Shown: one piece after another, positions 9,592 through 19,173 of the stretch | Numbering within the stretch: the first letter of the stretch is position 1 | How the letters are laid out: the number at the start of each line of letters is the position of its first letter | Assembly (NCBI GenBank): GCA_024692955.1 | Contig: JAILLW010000117.1 | Coordinates: 57,627 to 121,626 of the forward strand | Source of the DNA: Lachnospiraceae bacterium | GTDB lineage: Bacteria; Bacillota; Clostridia; Lachnospirales; Lachnospiraceae | Reading direction: 5' to 3' | Length of the DNA stretch: 64,000 bases | Notes under the pieces: generated by a model | Database searches by the model: none | What the model saw: the letters and a program-made list of their open reading frames with translations, nothing else | Told to the model about the DNA's origin: nothing | Program-made: the position numbers and the translations under genes

Positions 9592-11458
9592 GCGCGCGGA
9601 TCGCGTTGAGCACCGCGATCACCATCACACCGACATCCGCAAAGATCGCGAACCACATATTGGCGATCCCGAGCGCGCCCAAGAGAAGGCAGGCAGCCTT
9701 GATCGACAGTGCGAAAACGATGTTTTCATAGACGATGCGAAGGCATTTTCTTCCGATCCGGATGGCCTTCGCGATCTTTAAGGGGTCATCATCCATAAGG
9801 ACCACATCCGCCGCTTCGATGGCGGCATCCGATCCCATGGCCCCCATGGCGATCCCGATATCCGCCCGGGTAAGCACCGGCGCGTCATTGATCCCGTCCC
9901 CGACAAAGGCAAGAGTCGAGCCGGGGCTTTTTTCTTTCAGGAGTTTCTCCAGCTTTTCAACCTTATCCGCAGGCAGAAGAGAGCTGTGGCATTCGTCGAT
10001 CTTAAGCAGGGAAGCGATCTCCGAGGCGGACTTTTCGTTATCTCCGGTAAGAAGGACCGTTTTTGTGACACCCGCTTCCTTCAGTGCCCGGATGGCTTCT
10101 TCGGAGGTCGGCTTTACAAGATCCGAGATCACGAGATGTCCGGCATACTGCCTGTCAAGAGCCATATGCACGATGGTTCCCGCGCTGTGGCAGTCCGCAT
10201 AGGGAACACCCAGCTTTTCCATCAGTTTCGAATTGCCGGCCGCGACGCTTGTCCCGTCTACCATGGCTGTTACGCCGTGACCGCTCACCTCTTCGATATC
10301 GGTTACCGTTCTGCGGTCGATCTCCTGCCCGTAAGCCCGCTGAAGACTTAAGCTTATGGGATGAGAGGAGGCACATTCCGCACTTGCCGCGTAACGGAGA
10401 AGCTCTTCTTCTTCAAGTTCGCTGTGATGGATCCCGCTTACTTCAAATACGCCTTTTGTCAGGGTGCCTGTTTTGTCAAATACGACAGTCTTTGTTTTTG
10501 AGAGCGCCTCAAGGTAATTTGATCCCTTCACAAGGATCCCGGCATGTCCCGCTCCGCCGATCCCGGCGAAAAAGCTTAAGGGAATGCTGATGACCAGAGC
10601 ACAGGGACAGCTGATCACGAGAAACGTCAGAGAACGGTAAAGGTAGGAGCCCCATTCCGGGGGAAGCTTAAGAAACAGTCTGACAAGCGGCGGCAACAGG
10701 AAAAGAAGGAGCGCGCCGATGCAGACCCCCGGAGTGTAGACCTTCGCGAAGCGGGAGATGAAGGCTTCCGAGCGGGATTTGTTCGAGGAGGAGTTCTCAA
10801 CGAGCTCAAGGATCTTTGAAACCGTGGATTCCCCGAACTCCTTCTCGGTACGGATCTTAAGGACACCGTTCAGATTGATGCAGCCGCTGATGACATTGTC
10901 TCCCGCCTTGACATCGCGGGGGAGGCTTTCTCCCGTCAGGGCGGAAGTATCAAGAGAAGAGGCTCCTTCCGAAACACAGCCGTCGATCGGGATCTTCTCA
11001 CCCGGCTGGACTATGATGATACTGCCGGGCGGGACATCCTCGGGACTTACTTTTACAAGGGCCCCGTCCCGCTCCACATTTGCGTAATCGGGACGGATAT
11101 CCATAAGGTCGCTGATGTTCTTCCGGCTCTTTCTGACCGCAATGCTCTGAAAGAGCTCTCCGATCTGATAAAAGAGCATCACCGCGATGGCCTCGAGATA
11201 ATCTCCGCTCTTCGTATATACCGCAAGGGCAAAGGCACCGACGGTAGCGATGGCCATCAGAAAATTCTCATCGAACATCCTGAGGTTCCGGATGCCTTTT
11301 CCGGCTTTCTTAAGAATGTCATATCCGATCAGAAGATATACCGCAAGATAGGCAAAGAACCGCACGTAACCACCGGTGGGGATCACGTGCAGGACTATAA
11401 GCATAACGACTGTTATTATAATACGGACAAGAACCGCTTTCTGCTTTTTGTTCATCAT
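9578..11458 (-). CDS. Heavy-metal translocating P1B-type ATPase (Cd/Zn/Pb-type likely)
   Basis: SCPCAL transmembrane metal motif, DKTGTLTKG phosphorylation site, SSHPIS, GDGINDAPVLTRADIGIAMG hinge. Confidence 0.95.
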   Translation of the reverse strand: MMNKKQKAVLVRIIITVVMLIVLHVIPTGGYVRFFAYLAVYLLIGYDILKKAGKGIRNLRMFDENFLMAIATVGAFALAVYTKSGDYLEAIAVMLFYQIGELFQSIAVRKSRKNISDLMDIRPDYANVERDGALVKVSPEDVPPGSIIIVQPGEKIPIDGCVSEGASSLDTSALTGESLPRDVKAGDNVISGCINLNGVLKIRTEKEFGESTVSKILELVENSSSNKSRSEAFISRFAKVYTPGVCIGALLLFLLPPLVRLFLKLPPEWGSYLYRSLTFLVISCPCALVISIPLSFFAGIGGAGHAGILVKGSNYLEALSKTKTVVFDKTGTLTKGVFEVSGIHHSELEEEELLRYAASAECASSHPISLSLQRAYGQEIDRRTVTDIEEVSGHGVTAMVDGTSVAAGNSKLMEKLGVPYADCHSAGTIVHMALDRQYAGHLVISDLVKPTSEEAIRALKEAGVTKTVLLTGDNEKSASEIASLLKIDECHSSLLPADKVEKLEKLLKEKSPGSTLAFVGDGINDAPVLTRADIGIAMGAMGSDAAIEAADVVLMDDDPLKIAKAIRIGRKCLRIVYENIVFALSIKAACLLLGALGIANMWFAIFADVGVMVIAVLNAIRALRVK

Positions 11459-11673
11459 AAGAAGATCTCGCAGTCGTCCTCAACCTTTTTGCAGTTTTTA
11501 AGAACCTGCTTCATCACTTTCTTTTCATCGGCACCTTCCGCGAATTCCACGGTCATCTTCTGGGTCATGAAGTTTACAACGGCATCCGCGATCCCGTCGG
11601 TCTTTTTCGTGGCGTCTTCCATCAGATTCGCGCAGTTCGCGCAGTCAACTTCGATTTCATAGGTTTTTTTCAT
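11455..11673 (-). CDS. Heavy-metal-associated (HMA) domain protein / metallochaperone
   Basis: 72 aa with N-terminal VDCANCANLMEDA (CxxC). Stop overlaps the ATPase start. Confidence 0.9.
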   Translation of the reverse strand: MKKTYEIEVDCANCANLMEDATKKTDGIADAVVNFMTQKMTVEFAEGADEKKVMKQVLKNCKKVEDDCEIFL

Positions 11674-11697
11674 AGTGGGTTCCTTTCCATATCATTA

Positions 11698-11719
11698 CAA
11701 TTAAACGATTGCTTAATTG
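11698..11719. promoter_or_regulatory. Inverted repeat CAATTAA-N8-TTAATTG between divergent metal genes; candidate ArsR/SmtB-family operator
   Basis: CAATTAA(11698-11704) ACGATTGC TTAATTG(11713-11719), located between the HMA gene and the ArsR gene. Confidence 0.55.
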
Positions 11720-11856
11720 TTGTTTTAAATATATACACGGAAACAGATTCTGTCAAGAGCTTTTGCGAAAGATTTCGGGCGATTTTCACAAAAATGTTCT
11801 ATAATGGAAACAGTCCGAATCATCATAGGCTTTAAGAAGGGAAGGGAGAAAGAGAT

Positions 11857-12222
11857 ATGGCCGGTACGATGCTGCCCCACCAGCACGGTGAGGAAGAAGG
11901 GATAGAGGAACTTCGAAACAACCTTTCAAAGGAAGACCGCTTCCGGACGGTTTCGGAGCTTTTTGCGCAGCTGTCCGATCCGACGAGGATACGGATCTTC
12001 TGGCTTCTCTGCCATTATGAGGAATGTGTGATCAACATCTCCGCGATCCTGAAGATGTCTTCACCTGCAGTTTCCCATCATTTAAGACCGCTTAAGAACA
12101 GCGGACTTATCGTGAGCAGGAGAGACGGAAAAGAGGTTTATTATCGTGCCGCCGATACAAATGAATGCCGTCTTCTCCACAGGATGATCGAGGAAGTAAT
12201 GGAGATCACTTGTCCAAAATAG
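11857..12222 (+). CDS. ArsR/SmtB-family metalloregulator
   Basis: Winged helix: LSDPTRIRIFWLLCHYEECVINISAILKMSSPAVSHHLRPLKNSGLIVSRRDGKEVYY. Cys in the ELCVCDL-equivalent position (EECVIN). Confidence 0.93.
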   Translation: MAGTMLPHQHGEEEGIEELRNNLSKEDRFRTVSELFAQLSDPTRIRIFWLLCHYEECVINISAILKMSSPAVSHHLRPLKNSGLIVSRRDGKEVYYRAADTNECRLLHRMIEEVMEITCPK

Positions 12223-12403
12223 ACAAAAAATCAAAAAAATCTTCTGAATAATTAGCAATATTTGAAGAAGATGTCTTTTAATTCCCCTGAGATGGTGTTA
12301 AAATGGAATGAGCCGCTCCGGTGGACGGACCGGTTCTACGGGGCAGAATCGTATCAGGCATCCGGAATCCTGCGGAGGCCTCTTCTCGAAAGGAGTATTG
12401 GGT

Positions 12404-14416
12404 ATGAACCAGAAAAAGTCGTCAGGTCTGTTCAGCAGCTTAAAGACCAAACTGATCTGTGTGCTGGCAGCGATCTGCATCATTCCGCTTGCGATCGCGA
12501 TCATCATCAGCTACATCAATTCAACGGGTGTGGCGAAAGACAGCGCACAGGCACTGAACCTCAAACAGGCGGAATACGTTGAAAATGATTTTATCGGTAC
12601 CCTGAACGCGAACTTCCGCGCGATGGAACAGGGAGCAGCGGCCTTTTCCACGAGGGATTTCGTGAAGGACGCGACGAACGAGGCCAAGTTCAACGCGATG
12701 GTACGCCAGCTCCAGATTATGGACGAGAAGTTCGGCGACGGAAATTCCACGGTTGTTACCGGTGCGGACGGTGAGAACCTCGCGCGCTCCAAGGGTAATT
12801 TCACGAATATCGCGGAAAGAGGATATTTTAAGGAAGCGATGGGCGGCAAAGAGTATGTGTCCGATGTTTCCATTTCAAAGACGACCGGTGCGCGGATCAT
12901 CGTTCCCGCCGTTCCGATCTTTGATGACGATGAAAAGACGGTTCTCGGAGTCCTTACCAGGAACTATGATGTCGGATATCTCCACGGCATCCTCGCCGAA
13001 GAGGCGACGGACGGACAGGAGATCTACATCATGGATAAAGAAGGCAGCGTGATCGCGATCTCCAGCGCGGAGCTCGGGCCCGAGGATTCCATAGACAAAA
13101 GCGGGGAAGAGGCCTTTAAGGATGCCTCTTCGAGTGAAGAAGGCAGTTTTATCGGGACAGAGGACGGAAAGAAAAAGGTTATCTCCTTTGTGAAGGAAGA
13201 CCTTACGGGCTGGATCTTTGTAGTCGCGACGGATTATGACGTGATCATGGCAAGCTCTCAGAAAGCAATGCTGATTATGATCATCATCGGAGTCCTTCTT
13301 GCGATCGCTGCCGTTGTTGTGGCGGTAATCTTCGGAAGTGCGATCAATAAACCGATCACGGCGATCGATGATGCGCTTGCGGCACTTTCCGAAGGCGAGT
13401 TCCGGATGATCGAAGTCTACACCGACCGTACCGATGAGTTCGGGGATATGGTCAGAAATACGAATTCCGTACTCGGGAAGCTCTCCGATATCGTGTCGAC
13501 GATCCGGAAGATCTCTTCCGCACTTAACAACGATGCTTCCGAGCTTTCGGATACGGCTTCCCAGATCTCCGATACCATGGATGACATTTCCCAGGCTGTA
13601 CAGGAGATCGCCTCCGGTGCGACCCAGCAGGCGGACGAGATCCAGTCGGCAACGGAGAGCGTCGGCGTAATCTCGAACAATATCGAAGGCGTGACCGGCG
13701 ATGCGGACAACCTCGCTTCCACGGCAGATGCCATGAATACGGATTCCAAGAATTCCCAGAAGGAGCTTCAGGATCTTGAACGCTCCTCCGGGCAGATGGC
13801 GGACGCCATCACAAGGATCACGGCAACGATCCATGCGACCAGCGCCGCGGTCAACAATATTTCCTCCAAGGTTGAGGCCATCGACTCCATCGCTTCCCAG
13901 ACAAGTCTGCTTGCCCTTAATGCTTCGATCGAGGCAGCAAGAGCGGGTGATGCGGGCAGAGGCTTCGCGGTAGTGGCGGAGGAGATCGGAAAGCTGGCGA
14001 CGGATTCGGCGACCTCGGCGAACGAGATCCGGGACGAGATGGAGAAGCTTCTCGGACAGTCCCAGGAAGCGGTACGTGTGGCGGAGGATGTATCGAAATC
14101 CAACAAGGCACAGCTGGAGACCATCGAGCGTACGGTAGGAGCGATCCAGAACCTGATCGACGGGATCAACACCACGGTGGGCGGTGTCGAGAGCATCAAC
14201 GGCAACGCGGCGGCCTGCGACGAGTCGAAGAACGTGATCGTGGATGCCATGAACAACCTTTCCGCGATCTCCCAGGAGAATGCGGCAAGCACCGAGGAGA
14301 CATCCGCTTCCATGCAGGAGCTGAACGCGACCGTGAACAATCTGGCGCACGAAGCCTCCCAGCTGAAGGAGCATGCGGATACGCTGGAAGACGAAATGAA
14401 GTTCTTCAAAGGATGA
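12404..14416 (+). CDS. Methyl-accepting chemotaxis protein with extracytoplasmic Cache-type sensor and HAMP
   Basis: Start trimmed to ATG 12404 after GAAAGGAG. Two TM segments; signalling hairpin [40 protein letters not shown]. Confidence 0.95.
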   Translation: MNQKKSSGLFSSLKTKLICVLAAICIIPLAIAIIISYINSTGVAKDSAQALNLKQAEYVENDFIGTLNANFRAMEQGAAAFSTRDFVKDATNEAKFNAMVRQLQIMDEKFGDGNSTVVTGADGENLARSKGNFTNIAERGYFKEAMGGKEYVSDVSISKTTGARIIVPAVPIFDDDEKTVLGVLTRNYDVGYLHGILAEEATDGQEIYIMDKEGSVIAISSAELGPEDSIDKSGEEAFKDASSSEEGSFIGTEDGKKKVISFVKEDLTGWIFVVATDYDVIMASSQKAMLIMIIIGVLLAIAAVVVAVIFGSAINKPITAIDDALAALSEGEFRMIEVYTDRTDEFGDMVRNTNSVLGKLSDIVSTIRKISSALNNDASELSDTASQISDTMDDISQAVQEIASGATQQADEIQSATESVGVISNNIEGVTGDADNLASTADAMNTDSKNSQKELQDLERSSGQMADAITRITATIHATSAAVNNISSKVEAIDSIASQTSLLALNASIEAARAGDAGRGFAVVAEEIGKLATDSATSANEIRDEMEKLLGQSQEAVRVAEDVSKSNKAQLETIERTVGAIQNLIDGINTTVGGVESINGNAAACDESKNVIVDAMNNLSAISQENAASTEETSASMQELNATVNNLAHEASQLKEHADTLEDEMKFFKG

Positions 14417-14421
14417 GGAAA

Positions 14422-14499
14422 CCTGCCTGAGGGCAGAACGCATACCCCGTAAACGGGGAGCAAAGGACGGGGGATACGGTCTTAGGACGGTATCCCCTT
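14422..14499. other. Three successive short hairpins between MCP and the glp operon
   Basis: CTGCC..GGGCAG, CCCCGTAAACGGGG (14445-14458) and GGGGATAC(14470-14477)..GTATCCCC(14490-14497)TT. Confidence 0.5.
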
Positions 14500-14528
14500 G
14501 ATATATTGGAAAGGAACGGTGGATCCAT

Positions 14529-16073
14529 ATGTATGATGCGGTGATCATCGGGGCAGGCGTTAACGGAGCGGCCGCGGCCAGAGCTTTATCCGGGTACCGG
14601 CTGAAGCTGGCGGTACTTGAAAGAGCTTCGGATGTTTGCGAAGGAACGAGCAAGGCAAACAGCGGGATCATTCACGCAGGCTATGATGCGAAGCCGGGGA
14701 CACTGAAGGCGAAACTGAATGTCCGGGGCTCCGAAATGATGGAGGAGCTTTCGAAGGAGCTGGGCTTTTTTTACAGGAGATGCGGAGCCTTCGTTGTGTG
14801 CTTCGACGAGGCCGGAACGGAGGGCCTTCGGGAATTAAAGAAACGCGGCGAAAAGAACGGCGTGAAGGAGCTTCGGATCATAGACGGGAGTGAGGCCCGC
14901 GAGCTTGAACCGAACCTCAGCAAAGAGGTCTTCGCCGCGCTTTACGCGCCTTCCGGCGCAGTGGCGGATCCCTTCGGAATGAATATCGCTCTTGCGGAAA
15001 ATGCGGCGGTAAACGGAGCGGAATTCCATTTTCTGACAGAAGTGACAGGGATCGAACGGATCGAAGGCGGATACCGGATCTTTGTAAAGAAGACTCCGTC
15101 CGCTGCCTACGAAGCGGTATCGAAGATTCCGGAAACTCTTCATATCTACGACCCGGAAACTGAGTATTATGATACGAAGACCGTGATCAACGCTGCCGGT
15201 GTTTATGCGGACAGGATCCATAATATGATAAGCGCCGGGAAGATCGGGATTGTACCCCGCCGCGGCGAATATATGCTTCTTGACAATACGGTGGGAGATT
15301 ATGTGGGCCGTACGATCTTCCAGCTTCCCGGAAAACTCGGAAAGGGCATCCTCGTGACACCGACCGTTCACGGAAATATTCTGGTGGGTCCCACCGCGGA
15401 GAATCTGCCTGACAGGGAGGATACCGGAACTTCGGCAAAAGGTCTTGAAAAGGTAAAGAATACGGCGCTTCTTACCGCACCGGAACTCCCCTTAAAGGAG
15501 GTCATCACTTCTTTTTCCGGACTTCGGGCGCATCTTGAGACAAGAGCCGCCCTAAAAAACAGGGAGGAGGAAGATGTGGAAGGAGACTTTATGCTGGGAG
15601 AGATCCCCGATGCCCCGGGATTCTTCGATATGGCGGGCATGGAATCTCCGGGACTGAGCTGTGCTCCGGCGGCCGGCGAATATATCGCCGGACTGGTGAG
15701 GGATCTGCTCCGGCCCGAAAAGGATCCCGGCTTTCACGGAAAGAGGGAAGCGATCCCCAATATGGCGGTTTCCTCCGAAGACCATCGAAAGGAACTCATC
15801 GCGAAGGACGGAAGGTTTGCGAACATTATCTGCCGCTGCTGTACGGTAAGCGAGGGAGAGCTTGTGAACGCCATCCGGCGGCCTCTCGGGGCGACCACGT
15901 CGGACGGGCTGAAGAGGCGGACGGGAGCAGGCATGGGGCGCTGCCAGGCGGGATTCTGTAACCCGAGGGCAGTGGAGATCCTTACGAAGGAACTGGACAT
16001 CACCCCCGGGGATGTATGCAAAAACGACCCGGGCTCCGAATTTCTTGCGGGAGGGACAGAGTATGAATTATGA
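14529..16073 (+). CDS. glpA: FAD-dependent glycerol-3-phosphate dehydrogenase-like oxidoreductase with C-terminal BFD-like [2Fe-2S] domain
   Basis: N-terminal GAGVNGAAAARALSGY Rossmann motif. C-terminal Cys cluster CRCCTVSEGELVNAIRR...GRCQAGFC. Operon context with glycerol kinase. Confidence 0.85.
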   Translation: MYDAVIIGAGVNGAAAARALSGYRLKLAVLERASDVCEGTSKANSGIIHAGYDAKPGTLKAKLNVRGSEMMEELSKELGFFYRRCGAFVVCFDEAGTEGLRELKKRGEKNGVKELRIIDGSEARELEPNLSKEVFAALYAPSGAVADPFGMNIALAENAAVNGAEFHFLTEVTGIERIEGGYRIFVKKTPSAAYEAVSKIPETLHIYDPETEYYDTKTVINAAGVYADRIHNMISAGKIGIVPRRGEYMLLDNTVGDYVGRTIFQLPGKLGKGILVTPTVHGNILVGPTAENLPDREDTGTSAKGLEKVKNTALLTAPELPLKEVITSFSGLRAHLETRAALKNREEEDVEGDFMLGEIPDAPGFFDMAGMESPGLSCAPAAGEYIAGLVRDLLRPEKDPGFHGKREAIPNMAVSSEDHRKELIAKDGRFANIICRCCTVSEGELVNAIRRPLGATTSDGLKRRTGAGMGRCQAGFCNPRAVEILTKELDITPGDVCKNDPGSEFLAGGTEYEL

Positions 16074-17484
16074 TCTTTGCGTGATCGGCGGCGGTCCCGC
16101 GGGTATGGCGGCAGCGCTTTCCGCCCATGAACTCGGTATTGAAAAGATCCTTATTATCGAAAGGGATCATGAACTGGGAGGAATCCTGAATCAGTGCATT
16201 CACAGCGGATTCGGACTGACCACCTTCAGGGAGGAGCTGACGGGGCCGGAATATGCGGAGCGCTATATCAGAATGACGGAGGCTTCCGGGATCGACTGCA
16301 GCCTGAACACCATGGTGACGGACATAAAGGGAGCGGATGAGGAAGGCTTCTGCAGCATTACCGCAATGAACGGGGAAAACGGTCTGTTCCGGATCCGGAG
16401 CAGGGCCGTGATCCTTGCCATGGGGTGCCGGGAAAAATCCCGCGGTGCCCTGAACATCCCGGGATACCGTCCCGCGGGGATCTACTCGGCGGGAACCGCC
16501 CAGCGATATGTGAACATCGACGGGCTCCTTCCGGGGAAAAAGATCGTGATCCTGGGCTCCGGAGACATCGGGCTCATTATGGCCCGAAGAATGGTACTTG
16601 AGGGCGCGAAAGTACAGTGCGTGGCCGAGATCGCGCCTTATTCCGGAGGCCTTCGCAGGAATATCGTCCAGTGTCTCGATGATTATGAGATCCCGCTCCT
16701 TTTCCGGCATACCGTAACGAAGATCCACGGGAAAAAGCGGGTCTCAGGGGTAACGATCTCGGAAGTGGACGAGAATTACAGCCCCGTCCCGGGTACGGAA
16801 AAGGAATTCGAATGCGACACGCTACTCCTTTCCGTGGGACTTATCCCGGAAAACGAACTTTCCAAGGCCGCAGGCGCGAAAATGGATCCCGTTACACAGG
16901 GCCCCGTGGTAAACGAGCGGCTGGAAACAACGGCTGAAGGGATCTTTGCCTGCGGAAATGTGCTCCATGTCCATGACCTTGTGGACAATGTCACGAAGGA
17001 ATCCGTACAGGCCGGAAGATTCGCGGCCGAATATATCCTGAACGGGAAAAAGGCCTGGGGAGAGGCAAAACGCCCTCCGATCCCGAAAAAGGAAAAGAAT
17101 ACGATACCGGAGGATCTGGACCGGAAAAGACAGGTGATCTGCATCCGCTGCCCCAACGGCTGCCTTGTAACGGCGGACCGGAAGGAGGACGGCGGGTTCG
17201 AGGTATCCGGAAACCTGTGTCCGAAGGGACGGGAATATATCATCAACGAGTTTACGGATCCGAGACGGAATATCTCTTCGATCATCAGGGTGGAAAACGG
17301 AAGGGGACCCGTGGTCTCCTGCAAGACATCTTCCGAGATCCCGAAAGGAAAGATCGGCGAAGTGATGAAGGAAGTCCGCCTGGCGAGGGCAAAAGCTCCC
17401 GTGAAGGTCGGGGATGTCCTGCTTAAAAACGTGGCGGATACGGGCGTCGATATGATCGCGACCGCCGATATGGAAGAGGGGTAA
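16063..17484 (+). CDS. NAD(P)/FAD-dependent oxidoreductase fused to a C-terminal DUF1667-like domain
   Basis: Start trimmed to ATG 16063. GGGPAGMAAALSAHELG and GSGDIGLIMARRM Rossmann motifs; C-terminal ICIRCPNGCLVTADRKEDGGFEVSGNLCPKGREYIINEFTDPRR. Confidence 0.88.
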   Translation: MNYDLCVIGGGPAGMAAALSAHELGIEKILIIERDHELGGILNQCIHSGFGLTTFREELTGPEYAERYIRMTEASGIDCSLNTMVTDIKGADEEGFCSITAMNGENGLFRIRSRAVILAMGCREKSRGALNIPGYRPAGIYSAGTAQRYVNIDGLLPGKKIVILGSGDIGLIMARRMVLEGAKVQCVAEIAPYSGGLRRNIVQCLDDYEIPLLFRHTVTKIHGKKRVSGVTISEVDENYSPVPGTEKEFECDTLLLSVGLIPENELSKAAGAKMDPVTQGPVVNERLETTAEGIFACGNVLHVHDLVDNVTKESVQAGRFAAEYILNGKKAWGEAKRPPIPKKEKNTIPEDLDRKRQVICIRCPNGCLVTADRKEDGGFEVSGNLCPKGREYIINEFTDPRRNISSIIRVENGRGPVVSCKTSSEIPKGKIGEVMKEVRLARAKAPVKVGDVLLKNVADTGVDMIATADMEEG

Positions 17485-17490
17485 GGGATT

Positions 17491-18996
17491 ATGGCGAAAT
17501 ACATTATGGCACTGGATCAGGGGACCACGAGCTCCCGCTGCATTCTTTTCGACAAGCAGGGCAGGATCCATGGTATGGCACAGAAGGAATTTACCCAGAT
17601 CTATCCGAAACCCGGATGGGTGGAACATGACCCCAGAGAGATCTGGTCCAGCCAGCTCGCGGTGACGACGGAAGCCATCGCGAAGCTGGGGGCAAAGCCC
17701 GAAGAGATCGCGGCCATCGGGATCACGAATCAGAGGGAAACGACGATCCTCTGGGACCGGAAGACAGGTGAGCCCGTCTATAATGCCATCGTCTGGCAGT
17801 GCAGGAGAACGGCCGACCATACGGACCGTCTGGCGGAAGAGGGATATACCGACCTTATCCGGGAAAAAACGGGTCTGATCCCGGATGCGTATTTCTCGGG
17901 CACGAAGATCGCCTGGATCCTGAACAACGTCAAAGGGGTCAGGGAGAGGGCCGAAAGGGGCGAGATCGCCTTCGGAACCGTGGATACCTGGCTCATCTAT
18001 AATCTGACCGGAGGAGCCGTTCATGTAACGGATTATACGAACGCCTCCCGCACGATGATCTTCAACATCGAAAAAAGGGAATGGGACAGGGAACTGCTGG
18101 AAATTCTCGGGATCCCGGAGTCGATCCTCCCGGAGGTCCGCTCCTCAAGCGAGATCTACGGCTATACGGACCCCTCGGTGCTGGGTGGCAGGATCCCGAT
18201 TGCCGGCGTGGCCGGCGATCAGCAGGCGGCTCTTTTCGGACAGTGCTGCTTCCGGAAGGGACAGGTTAAGAACACCTACGGGACCGGCTGCTTCCTGCTG
18301 ATGAACACGGGCGATGAGATGATCCGCTCCCGGAACGGCCTTCTTACGACCATCGCCGCAAGTACGAAAGACCGTGTGGAATACGCCCTCGAGGGAAGCG
18401 TCTTCGTGGCGGGAGCCGCGGTGCAGTGGCTTCGCGACGGAATGCGGATGGTAAAGAACGCGGCACAGACAAAAGAATACGCGGAAGCCGTTGAGGATAC
18501 GAACGGGGTATATCTTGTTCCGGCGTTCGCGGGACTCGGAGCCCCTTACTGGGATCCTTACGCGAGAGGGACGATCGTGGGTCTTACCCGGGGCTGCGAG
18601 AAGGAGCATTTCATCCGTGCGACCCTGGAGTCCATCGCCTACCAGACCTATGATGTGCTGAAGGTGATGGAGGAGGATGCCGGGGTGTCGATCCCGGATC
18701 TCAAGGTGGACGGAGGCGCGAGCGCGAATGATTTCCTGATGCAGTTTCAGGCCGATATCCTCGGAGGAAGCGTGCTCCGCCCGGAATGCATCGAAACGAC
18801 GGCTCTCGGCGCGGCCTATCTGGCGGGCCTTGCCGTGGGATACTACGAAAGCAGGGAGGAGATCCTGGAGAACTGGATCCTTGGCAGGGAATTCCGGGAA
18901 GAGATCGGGATCGCGCACCGTGAGGAACTGCTGAAAGGCTGGAAGAGAGCCGTAAGATGCGCCCTTTTCTGGGCTAAGGACGGAGAGGGGGACTGA
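17491..18996 (+). CDS. glpK: Glycerol kinase
   Basis: [52 protein letters not shown]. Confidence 0.97.
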   Translation: MAKYIMALDQGTTSSRCILFDKQGRIHGMAQKEFTQIYPKPGWVEHDPREIWSSQLAVTTEAIAKLGAKPEEIAAIGITNQRETTILWDRKTGEPVYNAIVWQCRRTADHTDRLAEEGYTDLIREKTGLIPDAYFSGTKIAWILNNVKGVRERAERGEIAFGTVDTWLIYNLTGGAVHVTDYTNASRTMIFNIEKREWDRELLEILGIPESILPEVRSSSEIYGYTDPSVLGGRIPIAGVAGDQQAALFGQCCFRKGQVKNTYGTGCFLLMNTGDEMIRSRNGLLTTIAASTKDRVEYALEGSVFVAGAAVQWLRDGMRMVKNAAQTKEYAEAVEDTNGVYLVPAFAGLGAPYWDPYARGTIVGLTRGCEKEHFIRATLESIAYQTYDVLKVMEEDAGVSIPDLKVDGGASANDFLMQFQADILGGSVLRPECIETTALGAAYLAGLAVGYYESREEILENWILGREFREEIGIAHREELLKGWKRAVRCALFWAKDGEGD

Positions 18997-19039
18997 GAAA
19001 GCCCCATAGATTCCAAACCACAATATCTCGTCGGAACAC

Positions 19040-19076
19040 AGAGTGAAAAAACAAGATATAGGTGTTTTTTCACTCT
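19040..19076. terminator. Perfect 13-bp stem hairpin AGAGTGAAAAAAC / GTTTTTTCACTCT after glpK
   Basis: Arms 19040-19052 and 19064-19076, 11-nt loop, A- and T-rich flanks. Confidence 0.8.
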
Positions 19077-19082
19077 ATTTCT

Positions 19083-19111
19083 TTGACATATATCATACGC
19101 TATGATACTAT
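19083..19111 (+). promoter_or_regulatory. Sigma-A type promoter TTGACA-17-TACTAT
   Basis: TTGACA 19083-19088, TACTAT 19106-19111, upstream of the 19174 GTG start. Confidence 0.75.
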
Positions 19112-19173
19112 AAAACGAGGTGTGTACGAATGCTTCCGATCGTTCGTCAAAGAGTTATCAAAAGGGGTGACAC

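Noticed and set aside
12223-12403. Candidate c-di-GMP riboswitch upstream of the MCP gene
   Set aside because: CCGGT..ACCGG hairpin present, but the conserved GEMM core sequences could not be found by eye.
12875-14671. 598 aa minus-strand ORF antisense to the MCP gene
   Set aside because: Shadow ORF caused by codon bias. Its translation is low in recognisable domains and is rich in Arg/His/Asp; the sense strand carries a textbook MCP.
16822-18024. 400 aa minus-strand ORF across glpK and the oxidoreductase
   Set aside because: Spans two well-supported sense genes, has no RBS or domain signal, and composition is typical of antisense translation.
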